Shown in pieces: positions 35,316 to 48,440 of a DNA stretch of 64,000 nucleotides. Below the pieces are notes generated by a model, which was given only the letters and a program-made list of their open reading frames with translations, was not told the origin of the DNA and did not search any database. The position numbers and the translations under genes were made by a program. Positions within the stretch are counted from its first letter, which is position 1. Each line of letters starts with the position of its first letter. This DNA is from Ulota crispa (Eukaryota > Streptophyta > Bryopsida > Orthotrichales > Orthotrichaceae): assembly GCA_963920765.1 (NCBI GenBank), contig OY987242.1, positions 28,730,002 to 28,794,001 on the forward strand, in the 5' to 3' direction.

Positions 35316-36599
35316 ATTATGCTTAGGTCATACTTAACTAAATATGTACTTTATAAAATTTATAATTAACAATAATATAAAAAACCAATATAGGATCACA
35401 TTTTAGAAATTTAAAATGCCTAAACATTGACAAATTTCCTATTATTTTGCCCAAACTTCAAAGATTTCATGATGTTTTGCTTCTAAAAATGTTTCAATGT
35501 TTAGCATAGTCCAACACTATTCCACAAAGCCTATAAATGTATGAGTAGTTTGTATTCTTTAAAAGTGATGTCTTCTTTTTCTTTTTTTAAATGGAAACTT
35601 TCCATTACATTTCAAAAATTCTTGATGCTAGGAGCATATTGATTATGGAATTGCAATCTAATTATTTTGGATCCAAAAATGCAAAATTACAAAAGCCATG
35701 TCTAACGTTACAACACTAGAATTGATCCACTCCTTCATCAAGAAAAATGACAATGTAAGCTTTGCATCCCATTCCAAAAATTGTTTGGCCTCAAGAGCTA
35801 GTTCTTGTCATAGATTCTTGAGCATCTTTGATCAATACTAAACTAAAATACTTTTGACATCGTATACAATTGCTACACCATTCAAAACTTCTCCACTCTT
35901 TAAATCATAAAAATGACAATACAAATCTTGAGCCCCTCTCTAGGATTTTTTTTATCAAAACCAAAAAACTCTTAAAATCACTTTAGCTCTTCCTAAGAGT
36001 TTCTTTTATCAAGCTAAAAACCCTTTGAAATCCAAGAATAATTTAAGGGAATTCTCATTCAATTTTGACCCAAACAATAGATTGTAGTGTATGTAAAATA
36101 TTTTTGTTCCCTTTCTTTTGCGAAAAGACAATGGACCTTTTGCATAGGATTTCAAATCTCTTTGATCAATACCAAACTAAAAAAGGGTGACCTCAAAAGG
36201 TTTTACAAAAAATACTATATGCAGTTGCATCAATAAAACCCACTATACCCTTCTATCTGCAAAGAAATAGCATAAAATTTTCATTGAAGTTTGAAAACAT
36301 TTTCCACAACACTCAAAAGTGCATAGCAATTTAAAAAATGCTATTAATAAAAATCAGCATGCATTATTGGAAATAATAAATGGCATACAAGAAGGTTCCT
36401 AACTCCTAAGCAATACTTGCAAGGCAAATATACCAAATTGTGTGTTACGTAATTTCAAAGCAACCTAAATATCCAAGTTAAATTCTTTTGCATAATTGTT
36501 AAAGAAAGTTTCAATTTGAACTTGCAAATAAGAAAAAGATTGTATGATATAATTTAGCAACTTGCTGTGCATTCTTTGATGAACTAAAAAGTAGATTGA
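35316..36599. other. AT-rich intergenic DNA
   Basis: No gene or defined element visible. Confidence 0.4.
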
Positions 36600-37147
36600 T
36601 TAACCCCTAAACGCCCAAGGGGGTAAGGGCAAAACATAAATGTATTATAAAATAATACTTAAGTTACTTTGATGAAGTTTGCTTTAAAACAAAAAACAAG
36701 AATCATGATGTTTAGTAATTATCTGTATAGTCAAACATTCAAAAAATGTTTTGGATTTTTATTTAATGAATTTAGAAGCATTTACCATTTAATATTCACT
36801 AAAATTACAAATTTTATTCATAGATTTTAAAATTTGGTAAGATTGGTTGTAAACATACATTATATCATAAATTCCAAAAATGCAATCTTTTCAAAGGAGT
36901 GAACATCATTAGTTTCCCAAAATAGTAAATTTTATAACACTAGCAAATACTCAAGTGTTTGTCTCTGGAAAATTCTCCTTATTAGAGTTTAACTTGGATT
37001 GACATGATTCAAGTTGGGTTAGAAAGTAGACTTGATTTTCTATTTGAAACAAATTTAATTTTTTTTCAAAAGTTTTTTTTCATCTTGGGCAGCTTGCAAA
37101 AATTGGGCAGCGACCAGAAAATGGTCAATTGAGCGCTTAGGGATTAA
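36600..37147. mobile_element. TTAA-flanked element, degraded
   Basis: The left end is TTAACCCCTAAACGCCCAAG. The right end GCGCTTAGGGATTAA is an imperfect inverse. Both ends carry TTAA, as in the elements at 48441 and 61907. Interior text recurs in reverse orientation at about 56190-56830 (for example AATCATGATGTTTAGTAATTA). No open frame. Confidence 0.5.
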
Positions 37148-40100
37148 AAGAACTCCAATGCTAATACGCATAAAATTTCTAGACTCACTAGTTGAAGCAT
37201 TACAATTAAAGCATCAGAGACAATAGAGAGTTTAGGAATATAAGTATGTATTTTTTTAAATACACATTGGCATGAACCTTTCCTTTAGGGCTAAATGCTA
37301 ACTAAACATTTGATACAAAATAGCTTTTTCTTTTTGTAAGAATGTTGGTGCATAAATTTGAAATCATAAGGCAAAAATTATAAATAAACAAAAAATTCCA
37401 TGGTTGAAGGAGATTCAAAATATCTAAAAATACTTGACATTGTCAAATTTTGATTCAAATCTTGAAATTTTCACACTTCCTAAGTCTTTTTGCATTATAA
37501 TGAACTAAAGTGTTACATTTGCTTATAATTATTACATTATATTGGTTTGTTTTATTACATAAACACTTACAAATTCCTCTATATACATAGACACAAGGAA
37601 TTCAAGAAGAAAAGTTATTATGAGTTTAGATTAGATCTGTGACTTAACTATTTGGGATATATGTGTTCTATCTAGAGCAAATTAAGTTGTGAAATTAAGT
37701 TTGAAAATCATTACACAAGTCTTGTCAATGTGAAAAAGTAGGAAGTAAGCATGTTCATATTCCTCCATTGTCAACTTTACTCTTAAAAAAAATAAACTTA
37801 GAAGGTAAGCAAGTACTTGCCTCCTTTAAACTCTATTGATAAAATACAAATTTGCACAAAAGAACATAAAACACCAAATAGTTTAAAATGCAAGCATAGT
37901 TTTAAAATTATTTATAAATAAGGACACATCCACAACTACTCTATTGGGCAAGATGTCATTTAGTTGTCAATGATTTTTTTTCAAATAGTATAGGATCAAA
38001 TGCTTTGAGGAATATGTGAAAAGAAAGAAGGGACATAACATACAACAACTTGAGCATTGCTATTCTTGAGGGGTTATTGGCAATCTTAAGGATTAAGTGA
38101 TGGACATTGAATGACAATTGGTGGCTAATAATGGATAGTTGTTAGTATGGACCCAAAAAAAGCAACAATATCATATATGTGCTCCTATTAGTAAATATTT
38201 TTAAACTGCCCCCTTTTGAAAATATTGTGATTTTGATTTCTTATTTGTAAATTCTCCATGTTATAATGACATTAAAGATAGGAGACAAGTGTGTTACCCC
38301 TTCAATTGCAACTTTTATTTGAATAAAATTTGAGATGCAAAGCAACACACCTATTTAATTCTAAGCACCAATTTCTTTAAATTGAAATTAGAAATACAAT
38401 ATAGGCATTTATTTCCTCACTTCAAACTCTACTTTTATAAAACCAAAGTTATGTTTTTTGAAATGAAAAAAAAAATCAAGAACAGGTTGTCAAAAGTTCT
38501 TTGAAGTAATCAAATTTTGTATCCACCTTACTAATTATCACACACATTTTATTTTGGTCTTTACACTCTTCAATTTTCCTTATTGTGATTAGCAATATTT
38601 TTTATTTGTTTATCATATGTTTTGAATCTTATAACAATGAGAAACTAATTCTTGCTTCTATAATTTAGGAGCCAATCTCTAAAATCATGGCACCAACAAG
38701 CACTAAAAAATGAATTTCCTTAAATTTCAGTTTCTAATTTTCATTGACCTTGTAAGAACAAGCCTATCTTTCACATATGTTATCATTTCCATGAGTTTAG
38801 AAGGGGCCAAAATAAGTAACCACATTGCTTTGGAAGCAAATGATGTGGATATACTTATTAGTATACATTTCTTGGTAATAAGATTTTAGATACACTCAAA
38901 TAACTTTCATGATGTTATAAATATGAATTTTGTGACTTTAATTCAAAATGGCTTTAGAATTGCAAAACAATACTATGAGATAAAAGATGCATTGAAGAGT
39001 TCTAAGAGCCTTAATAAAAAGAAGCAATTTACTACATATTAAATGCAATTTTAGTATTTTAAAAGAGTGTTGGAGGAACTAATGTTTTATCAAGAATATT
39101 TGAAACATGGAATGAGTAAAACCTTTAAAACAATAGAATTTACATTGGCATGTATTGTAGCATATTTCATCCTTCAAAACTTAAGTGTTGGTAAAGTATA
39201 TCAAATATTGATTTGTAAACAACATGTGGCTTCTTATTTAAAGAACTACAAGGCTTTTTCTCAAAACCAATTAAGATATGTCTTGTATTTTTTTGTAACT
39301 TCCATCTCAATTACAAGTACTCAACTCCTCATAAATGCATGCTTATTATATAGAATTGTTGTTAACTATTGTTTCTACATTGTGAAGATCATGTATGTTT
39401 TATGTTAATATATGTTGGGCATAAGGTTTTATTTTGTAACTTTTGCAACATGTATATAACACTCAATAGTAATCGTTGTTTAATTTTACAAATGTTAATG
39501 TAATTTGTATGTGCATTTGGGATTCAACTATGTTATATAGAATATATAGTTATACATTCCATCAAATTCAACAATATTTCATTGTTTTCCATTGTGCTTG
39601 GACATCTTTTTTGAAGAACATACAAAAATATTTTGAAAACTACTCATTACAATCTATCAATTAGAACGACGTTTGTTTTGTTAAAAAAAGTTGTTTATAA
39701 TTGGACACTAAACTCTAGACACCATATAATATGGTGTTGTAGGTTTTGTTGAAAGATTCCTAAACCATAACTTTACAAATAAAGAGATTTCCACAAGCTT
39801 AGATTGAAAAAACCATATTGTAATTGAAACCATAGATTTTTTTTTGTTGAAAAATTCACTATCAAAAAGTAGTTGAAATGTGGCAATAGTACAAATTAGA
39901 CCTTAAAACAAGTGATAATATTGACAAAATTATGCACCTAAATTTGGTTTTTTACCCTATCAAAGATTAATCAAATATAATCAAATAGATTGATTTACAA
40001 GAGTGATATATGTCAAACTTTGGTGATACAATGTTCTTGAGATTTATCCTTCAAAGATTCTCTCTTAAAACTTCATATTGAAAATCAATACCTTGTGATG

Positions 40101-41194
40101 TTACTAGCTATTGGTCAAAATCATGTGAAAACTTCAATGCATACATTTGGAAACTTTTTTAATGTTATTAATAACACCTCATGTGCAATGCACTCCAACT
40201 TATTTCAAATCCTATATGACTACTTTAATAAAATTTGTAATTTTCTATTGTTAAATTTTTTAAAGTATTACCATTTTGCACTTGTGAATTGGATCAATGT
40301 GATACTTCTATTATATATACTTTTTTTTTAAAGGTTTTTTGACAATATAAAGAATGTTAGTGTCACACAATCACGAAGATATAAGATGTGAACCATGAAA
40401 CTAAACTCAATAACAAATCTAAATGAGCCAAAACAAGTAAATAAACATTGTCTAAACATGTGCACTTAAATGCCTTACATTATTTCCACAATTAGGACAA
40501 CTAAACTAAAGTTTTAGTTTGAATTTTTCTTAACACTTTTAAAACATAGTTTTTTCCTCTTTTTATATTACAATGTTAATACTTTCACCTTGAAACTTTC
40601 TATTAATTTTGAAATCTTATATGCATGTATATGTTTATGTACATACATATACATCATATGAGATAATATGTAATCAATCAAATATCGGCCTTTCCATGGC
40701 CTCTCCTAATACATGTTAAATTAGTGTTGTGCATTTGAATGCTCATCTCACTTGTAATTATTTGGAATGACTAACATCATATTGAGCTATCTTCTCCCCA
40801 AAATGAGGATTGCTTTCAATTTTTGAACCAAAAATAATGATCAAAGTTTCTCTGCACCTCAAATGTTGCAAAAAGTCATTTAGGAACTTCCAATTAAAAG
40901 GAAAAAGATCATACACACCACTTTGTAAGCAATTAACCATTCTCAAGACACAAAGATGGTTCTCACTTTCTAAAAACATTCATGTCATTAAAAAACTTTC
41001 AAAGTCATCACCAAGATACATTGCCTAGAACTTCTGTTACAAGATTGAAAAATCAAGTATTCCAAAGAAAACCCAAAATTAAAAAAAACCAAACACTACC
41101 ATTGAAGATCACTTCTTTCAATTATTTTGAAAAACCAAGGGTAGGGAATTGATTTCAAAAGTTTTCCTAATTTTTGGAATCCCTTTTGTTAAAC
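37148..41194. other. AT-rich gene-free stretch
   Basis: About 4 kb of very AT-rich DNA without a gene, long frame or clear element. The frames at 39067-39408 and 40095-40331 are Ile/Leu/Phe-rich products of AT composition and resemble nothing I know. Confidence 0.4.
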
Positions 41195-41378
41195 CTCCCC
41201 ACTTGTCATTGAAAAAAGACAACCTTACATATAGCTATCAATCCATTTCCAATTTTCTCTCATGCAATATTTGGCCTCTATGAAGATATTTAGTCTCTCC
41301 CCTTATCATTGAAAGAAGACAACCTTACCTATAGCCATCAATTCTTTTTCAATTTTCTCTCAAGATGCAATACATGTG
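41195..41378. repeat. Direct repeat with 100-bp period
   Basis: A block containing TTATCATTGAAAGAAGACAA then CCTATAGCCATCAAT and TTTTCTCTCA occurs twice, 100 bp apart. Confidence 0.7.
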
Positions 41379-41411
41379 TTGCTCAAGAGTTCTACCATCT
41401 TCCAGCATAAA

Positions 41412-41477
41412 TTCTAATCCTAATGCCCACTAGTTCTAATCCTAATAACCAATGGTTCTAATCCTAATGCCCATTAC
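41412..41477. repeat. Three 22-bp tandem units
   Basis: TTCTAATCCTAATGCCCA recurs at 41412, 41434 and 41456 with small differences. Confidence 0.85.
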
Positions 41478-41836
41478 TATAAGCTGACATGATATAAAAA
41501 TGGACAAATAGATATCAAAGAGTAAATATGCCAACAAGCACCAATCATAAATGTGATTTTCATAATTAACTCTCATGTGGTTCAAAACATTACTAAGTGT
41601 GCTAGAAATTGAACTCCAACACTGTGCTATTCATAAATGAAGGTAAAAAAAACGTAGAGAGAAGATTTGGTAGGGTGTTTTGCTAACTTTAGGCATGTTT
41701 GGGACCATTAACAACAAGTCACTATGCACTAACTCTGAACTAACAGGTTGCAAAGGCTAGCAACCCGTACCTGCATTACACTGCAATGGTCATCACGGGT
41801 GTATTTGCCTTCAAATTAATGCATGTCAAACCAAGC

Positions 41837-41936
41837 CATCAATCATGACTGTCAAATACGGTGAAACCAACTCAGCACTGTATTTGCATCAATCATGATT
41901 GTCAAATACAGTGAAACCAGCTCAGTACCGTAGTTG
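41837..41936. repeat. Two 50-bp tandem units
   Basis: A unit with AATCATGACTGTCAAATACG then GTGAAACCAACTCAGCACTG is present twice in a row, just downstream of the SEC12-like gene. Confidence 0.85.
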
Positions 41937-42118
41937 CACAACGCTCATACACTAACTCAATGACAGCTCAATTAAAACCCACAAAGTCCAGCCTGTCTCA
42001 CAGCAGCAGTCGACGTCTCTTACTGAATCAAAGCGGCACAAACAAGGAGATTTGAAATGAAAAAGCAAACCGTAAGCCAAGTCATTGCATGAGAAGCCAG
42101 CGCGTGTCCCTCCCTACC

Positions 42119-45100
42119 CTAGAGCTCTTTGTGGCTGGGATCACCCCAGACTGCTTCAGGAGGAGGCTGTGCAGGTTGTGCTCGCCCCATTGGAAACTGC
42201 CAAAAATCATCCGAGATGGATGACTCGAAGAAGATCCAGAACAGCAGCCCTGAAAGTAAGAATATTGCAATGAGCAACGCATACAGTTGCCATTCTGTTG
42301 TTGCACACACCCACACGTTATCAGTTGAAGAGCTAAACACAGAAAAAAAAATCAATTCAGTAGCTGCCATGTCTGATCACTTACGAAAATTAGAGGATAA
42401 AGTTCATGAGGACTTGCCTCTCCATTCTGATTTCTGCAGCCGACTAACTCGAGCAGTTGCATCTGCTCCCATTGACAGCAGCGACCTGAAATTGCATTTC
42501 AATCCAATTCTATTAGCGTGGAATCTAAATTAGGTCGCTTGTAAATGGATTGTGTGCACGGAAACTTGAGTGCAAGGACGTTATGGACACAAATTGATAT
42601 GAGCAACATTTAGCTAGTTATTAGTTTCAAGCAATCGTTCACCCTTGCATTCCAAGATTTGCAAAAAGATACCTTCCATGTTTAGAAAACTCTAGCTCCG
42701 TGACAGGTGAAATGTGAGCACTTCCAATAAGCCGAGCGGCTTCCATCTTCTTCATTATTACTACAATCAAATCCCCTTTTGTGGTTCCTCTGCACATTCA
42801 CCAAAGAACCCTCAAATTTATCACTTTCCACAAAGTGAAATTCCTAGAGTGGTATCAAACATGTCAGAAAGGTAAAGATAGGTGGATTATGTAATAGAAA
42901 GGATGAGAGCAGGAAGAAAAGTAAAGATTGGGAAAAGGACGATACTCAGGAGGATGTAGAGTAATGAGTTTGAGCATAACTTACAAGCCCAAGGATTTTC
43001 CGTTTCGAGTGACAGCAAGAGCTGAAATAGGGGCATTTGCTAGCTGTTTAGAGCCAATCTTACTCCAGTCTGCCATGTTCCAAACGCCAATGTGTCCTCG
43101 GTTACCTGCACATGAGAAAAGACTAGATGGGTCAACTAGGAGAACATGTACTGAAATAAATCATCTCATGCTTGAATTTGAGCAACTGCAGTCACTTACA
43201 AGATGATAGAGCTTACCCTTCGTAATTGAAACGAATAAGAAAGCTTGTGACTCATCACGAGAGAATCTGCAGCAACCAAATTTCTCGTCCTGTCATAGAA
43301 TTATACTGATTTCTGTCAAACATTGAATCAGCAAAGCAGGAACAACTACATCTAGAAGTGAAAATACAAGGCGCTTAACCACCACCTCACAGCTGGTCCA
43401 AATTTCAAAAACTGGCAATAAACCAATGTGTATGTCACTACTATCAAATATGTCCCAGGCTCTACAAATCCAATGATTCTAGTTGCATCAAAAGGTCACT
43501 CACATTTATAGGAGCAACCCAAGAGCTCCTTCATAGGTTTGCAATAAATAGCAGATTACTACATTAATAATTGAAAAAAGCTGACTAATCGATGTGTATG
43601 AATGCCGAGCATACCTTCTCTTGCTGCAACTGGGCTATCGATTCTCCTTTCGCAATGTCCCACACACGACATGCGCTATCCTCAGCCATTGACGCCACAT
43701 ATGCCGAATCATAACTGAAGCACGCCACAAAACCCTTGCTCAGCTGAAGGTAACCAACCAAACACTCAGCGTTTTCTGCCTCGGGTAGCCCACGAATAGG
43801 TCGCAAGTTAAGTATTACTGATAAGTAAAAGTTTAGATCGAATGAATATGACAATGTACAAAAGCTGAAACAAAGCCTGATAACGGTTTTTCTCACCCTA
43901 GGATGACAACTTCGAAAATTCACAAACTTACTCACTGATATCTTAGCAGAAATCAGGTTGAACTCCTCTCAAAAATGGGGGCAAGAATTACATTTAAGAT
44001 CTGTATCTAACTAAGAGCTGAAAACCACAACTACTCAAAACAGCTGAAAGACACAGGAAAATAGAGGCCCTATACCGGTCAGCAAGAAAAAAAATCGTAT
44101 GAGAAGAAGAGAGACTTGCCACCTGATATCAAGGTCTTGAATTGAACGATGTGCGCCTGGTTCATCTAGCGCAAGTTCGCAAGCAGGCCAAGCAAAAACT
44201 CGAAGGTGACCATCCTGCCCATGACCATAGTCACAATGAAATCAAGCAAATATCATCATAATTGTAAAAAACGTACCATAGATTCTTCCTTGTGTATGAC
44301 ATGATCCATTCAATGCAGTTTGGATGAACATGATCAGAGGGAGGTATTTCAGTACCTTGCCACCAGTGACTAACACAGAACCGTCCCCATTAAAACGTAT
44401 GCAACTTTGGATTCCAATCCCCTGTAGAAGAGGAAGCTCGAGCTCAGAAGCTTTCAGCTGCACAGGACCATTTGGGTTTACTATCTCGAAATACCTGCAA
44501 GCATCCTCAACTCGTTGGTGGCTGGTTCTAGCTGCTCCTAAGGCAACCCTGTGGTTTCAATCTACCCTAAATTTCACCTCTCAATAATCAACGCCCAAAA
44601 CTCATACTCAAGGACATTGCCTATCAACTTCAGCAGACTGAAAGAAATTGACAACCTGATTGTCCTCAATGGCAATGTCAAAATATACAAATATGCTTTT
44701 GTATAGAAGCCAAAGGCAATAGAAACTTACTTGCAACTGTTCGCAAATGCACATAGAACTCCTGCACCAGTTGGATGCACTACAAGTTGCAATGGACGAC
44801 CATCCTGTGTCCCTATTGCGTGGATCTATAATAACACAAGCAATTGCGTACTTCACAATCAACTTCAAAATACATCTTTGAACCAGATCAATGTTCACTA
44901 TCTATAGCCATGTGCATTCTAAAGATATGCAGGAATATCACTATCACAGCAAAATCAAAAAACCCTAAGCCCAGGCATGTCGAGGTACGTGCATACCGAC
45001 TTTTCTACAGCATGCAAGTAAGCGATTTTCTATGCAGTGATCAGAGACTTCTACCAAAGCTTACTCTTAAAACCCTCATTGATGCCAAAAACTGCATTAC

Positions 45101-45463
45101 CAGATCCGGATAGTCACCAATCGGATCGACGAGTCTCCATTGCCACATTCAAAGGCAGGTCTCAAAACCAAAAATACAGGAAAAATATAAAAAAAGCGGA
45201 ACTTTTTTGATACAAAACAACAACTTTGGACACTGACTCAGAATGCTTACAACATCAGAAAGCGTGTCGGTATCGAAATTATACTCGCGAACAGCGACTC
45301 CGTTGTCCGAAGAAGTAGCCTCATCGTGGCCCAGCAGAAGAAATGCCGACGGCGCATCAGTCACACTCCCTGACCTCGGAACCCACGCCCCACACACGGC
45401 TCCCGAGTCCTCATTCCTGGAAGTGGGGCGTGTGAACTTGACCCGCTTCTTCCTCCCACTCAT
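42119..45463 (-). CDS. SEC12-like: SEC12-like WD40 membrane protein (PHF1/STL type), ten exons
   Basis: Plant SEC12-like proteins sit in the ER membrane. SEC12 activates the Sar1 GTPase for COPII budding, and PHF1 helps phosphate transporters leave the ER. Proposed join on the minus strand: 45251-45463, 44731-44825, 44356-44494, 44123-44214, 43615-43714, 43217-43289, 42985-43105, 42673-42789, 42414-42485, 42119-42332, giving 411 residues with matching phases. The start is MSGRKKRVKFTRP at 45463. WD40-type segments include LQLVVHPTGAGVLCAF, CIRFNGDGSVLVTGGKDGHL and AYVASMAEDSACRVWDIAKG. A single membrane span lies near residues 354-378 (EWQLYALLIAIFLLSGLLFW), followed by the family signature DFWQFPMGR and a short lumenal tail. 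The join of the last two exons is uncertain: a weak GT donor fits the family length, while a strong GC donor gives a shorter protein. Whether it acts as SEC12 or PHF1 cannot be told. Confidence 0.88.
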
Positions 45464-46007
45464 CGCTTGTTGCAAGAACAAGCACTAACTCTTTCGTCCA
45501 CAACGCCAAATGCTTCGAAAATGCAACTCACTCCGCAATGCACCAAGACTAGACATCCACAATTCAAACGCACGCTTGTGTGTGTGTGTCCGATGATTGC
45601 AAGCTCACTGGGAGGCAACCCACATGCTAAGTTAAGTGCTTTCTGTTTTAAAATCTTGCATTCTGGAGTCCGATGTTGCCCGAATTGCTTGGGAGCTCGC
45701 TGGACTTTGGTTGCTGTGGAGGGACTCAAAGCTTCAGGGGAGCCGAATATCCTTTGGTACATTCTCAGAGTTCCATAACTGTAGGTTCTCGAAAATATTG
45801 ATACCCAGGTATGCTACGCTTTTTGATACCAAATACAGACGCTGTTGTACAGGCTGGCTGCCTAGACTATGGAAACACAATGAGTTTGCTTTTTTCGCTC
45901 TTCCCAACCTCTCCACCAATCAGAATTCAGCGGGACTTGGGATGAACTATCCCTCAACTCCAAAACGTTACCGTAATTTAAACAAAAAGTCAACACTTTC
46001 ATAAGTT
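45464..46007. promoter_or_regulatory. Upstream region of the SEC12-like gene
   Basis: This interval lies between the start codon and the long inverted repeat, and probably holds the promoter and 5' UTR. It contains a short (GT)n run near 45577. The open frames at 45460-45762 (-) and 45636-46004 (+) show no domain I know. Confidence 0.4.
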
Positions 46008-47443
46008 GAATTGTAACCGTATAAAGTCAAACTAGACATGTTAGGGATTACATTAGAAAAGAAAACACAGCAATATTTCTTATGGATTGAAAGATTATAA
46101 TGTTTGATTATAAGGGCGTTAAAACTTTGAAAGTGATTTGAAGTTTTTCAATCTTCTTTTCACATGTTAAATTTAAAAAGTTGGTCACCAAGAAAACATG
46201 GGGTTAAAGGTCCTAACATGCGTAACCCCAATCAATTTATGGCTTCTCAATATCTACTCTACAATTTTTTTGAATGAATTTTTTATGTGATTTTTTCTCA
46301 AAGATCTAATGTAATTGAGGCTCATTCCCAAGAGCCCTCAACACTACATAAAGTCAAGATTGCAATAGACACCCGTGCACAAAATCTTGAATCAAAAAAT
46401 CATAATCAATAATTTGCAAACTTGTTTGCAAAATTAGATTGTTGAAACCAAAACTAAACTTCAATTAGAATCTATCAAAAATGAAAAACACTATAAATAA
46501 TAATTTGGTAAAGTTTTGTTTAACTTCAAAATTTGATTGAGGACGCATTTTGTTCTCAATGTCATTTTGGGGTTCACACTAGCTAGACTTGAGCTTAGCC
46601 TTTTAATTTTAATTTTTCATTGGTTGCTCAACATGCACCCCACAATGCAAGCAGGTAAGAAAAACCAATCTGGACAAAAATGGACAAATCAATGACTTGT
46701 GCACGTTCAACCACAAAACACACTAATTTTGGTAGCTTTCATCCAAATTCTGGCAAATATTTTACTTGCTTAGGGAGGGACTTGGCAATTTCATCCACCT
46801 TTTTTGCATGATTTTTCTATTGTGTAGGTAGCCAATCCAAATTTGCAATTTAGAGGAAAATTTGTCAAGAATTTAACCCCTAACGGACTTCGATGAGGAC
46901 AAAATAAGTCCTTGACCACGTTTTGAAGTTAAATAAAACCTTACCAAATTACTATTTTTAGCATTTCATTTCTTTGAAAATGTCTTTTTGAAGTTTAGTT
47001 TTAGCTTCAACAAGCTAATTTTGCAAACAAGTTTGCAAATTATTGATTATGATTTTTCAATTCAAGATTTTGTGCACGGGTGTCTATTGCAATCTTGACT
47101 TTATGTAGTGTTGAGGGCTCTTGGGAATGAGTCTCAATTACACTAAATCTTTGAGAAAAAATCACATAAAAAATTCATTCAAAAAAATTGTAGAGTAGAT
47201 TTTGAGAAGCCATAAATTGATTGGGGTTATGCATGTTAGGACCTTTAACCCCATGTTTTCTTGGTGACCAACTTTTTAAATTTGACATGTGAAAAGAAGA
47301 TTGAAAGACTTCAAATCACTTTCAAAATTCTAACGCCCTCATGATTAAACATTGTAATCTTTCAATTCATAAGAGATATTGCTGTGTTTTCTTTTCTAAT
47401 GCAATATCCAAAATGTCTAGTTGATTTTATACTATTACAATTC
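46008..47443. repeat. Long inverted repeat, 457-bp arms
   Basis: The arm 46008-46464 matches the inverse of 46988-47443 over its whole length, with mismatches at perhaps one base in ten to twenty. Matching blocks include GCAAACTTGTTTGCAAA near the inner ends and CATGTTTTCTTGGTGACCAA in the middle. The loop is about 520 bp. It could be a foldback transposon or a hairpin locus. No target duplication or coding frame is visible. It lies about 550 bp upstream of the SEC12-like start. Confidence 0.85.
46627..46872. repeat. Dispersed repeat in the loop of the inverted repeat
   Basis: This is related to 7330-7745 and, in reverse, to 57722-58201: CACCCCACAATGCAAGCAGG, GGCAATTTCATCCACCTTTT and the TGTGTAGGTAGC segment. 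It ends at TTAACCCCTAACGGAC, which looks like the left end of a TTAA-type element without a matching right end. Confidence 0.5.
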
Positions 47444-48440
47444 GAAAAGGATTGATACAACTTATCAGGACGTTAGTTTTTTGTTCAAATTAGAGCACAT
47501 GGGAAATCCTAGGGTCCTTTTGTGGTTAAAGGCTCCATGAGCTAGACACTCAAAAGTCGTAGAGAGTGAGTTGGTCTTATCAATGTGCACAAAAAATCAA
47601 TGGCTAGTTCAAAGTTAGCTGGTGGAATTGGAAAAGAAATTGTTGCATTTTGAAACCACTGGCAAAAAAAACCAATTAAATTTTACTATAAACTCTATAT
47701 ATAACATATTGCAATATGAATTTAGAATCATAGCTAACACAGTCTAGCAAAAATCAACTAAATACAAAAAAGGCCAAATTTTGATTGGTGAATTCCAAAA
47801 AAAATCCCAAACACTAGGTTTAATATACTATACTACTAAATTCTTATTGCCCTCTGTAATATCACATTTCCAATCTTTGTGATAATATCACATAAATATA
47901 ATTTGAAGACTTATTAAAAAAATCACTTTGTATTCTACTTAACATGTAAAAATTCTAATAAAAATTTAATGACAAATGCGTAGCATAGCAAGCGCCAACC
48001 ACTAGCCCTAGGGACATTTAAGGGTTAAATGGGTTCGTCACGCAATGACCCCCACACACTGCTTGGCCGAAGCAGCACAGAGCGTCTGAAGAACCTTAAA
48101 TAAATAAAAAGGAACTCAAGAGTTAACAAACAAAGCATCCATTCTTTCAGTTTTTTGAAACCAAGTCAAATTGCCAAAGTAAAAATGAGGTACTGGGAAA
48201 AAATCGAATCTAAAACTAATTGAGGAATGACAATTGCACACAAATTCAGTATCCAGAGGCAAGCGAACTCGCAAAAGCCATAAGCAAGAGCAGGGAAACT
48301 GAAATCTAAAGCTGCTATACAAGAAAAGCACCGAGTTTGGAATTGACATGGCAGGATTTATGTGCGGCCGCGGAGGGTATAGAATTCCGGAGGGATCTTC
48401 AACAAAGCTTGGTCCACAAGCATGTCACTTCTCCTCATTA
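47444..48440. other. Intergenic DNA
   Basis: Mostly AT-rich, with a GC-richer stretch at 47990-48440 that includes GCGGCCGCGGAGG near 48363. The minus-strand frame at 48116-48349 resembles no protein. No gene called. Confidence 0.35.

Noticed and set aside
39067-39408. 113-codon frame in the AT-rich stretch
   Set aside because: Rich in Ile, Leu, Phe and Tyr as expected of AT composition, with no motif or neighbouring gene signals.
44940-45150. An extra SEC12-like exon around 45100
   Set aside because: A segment reading LVDPIGDYPDL looked possible, but joining it to exon 1 brings a stop in phase, and exon 2 at 44731-44825 continues the protein directly.
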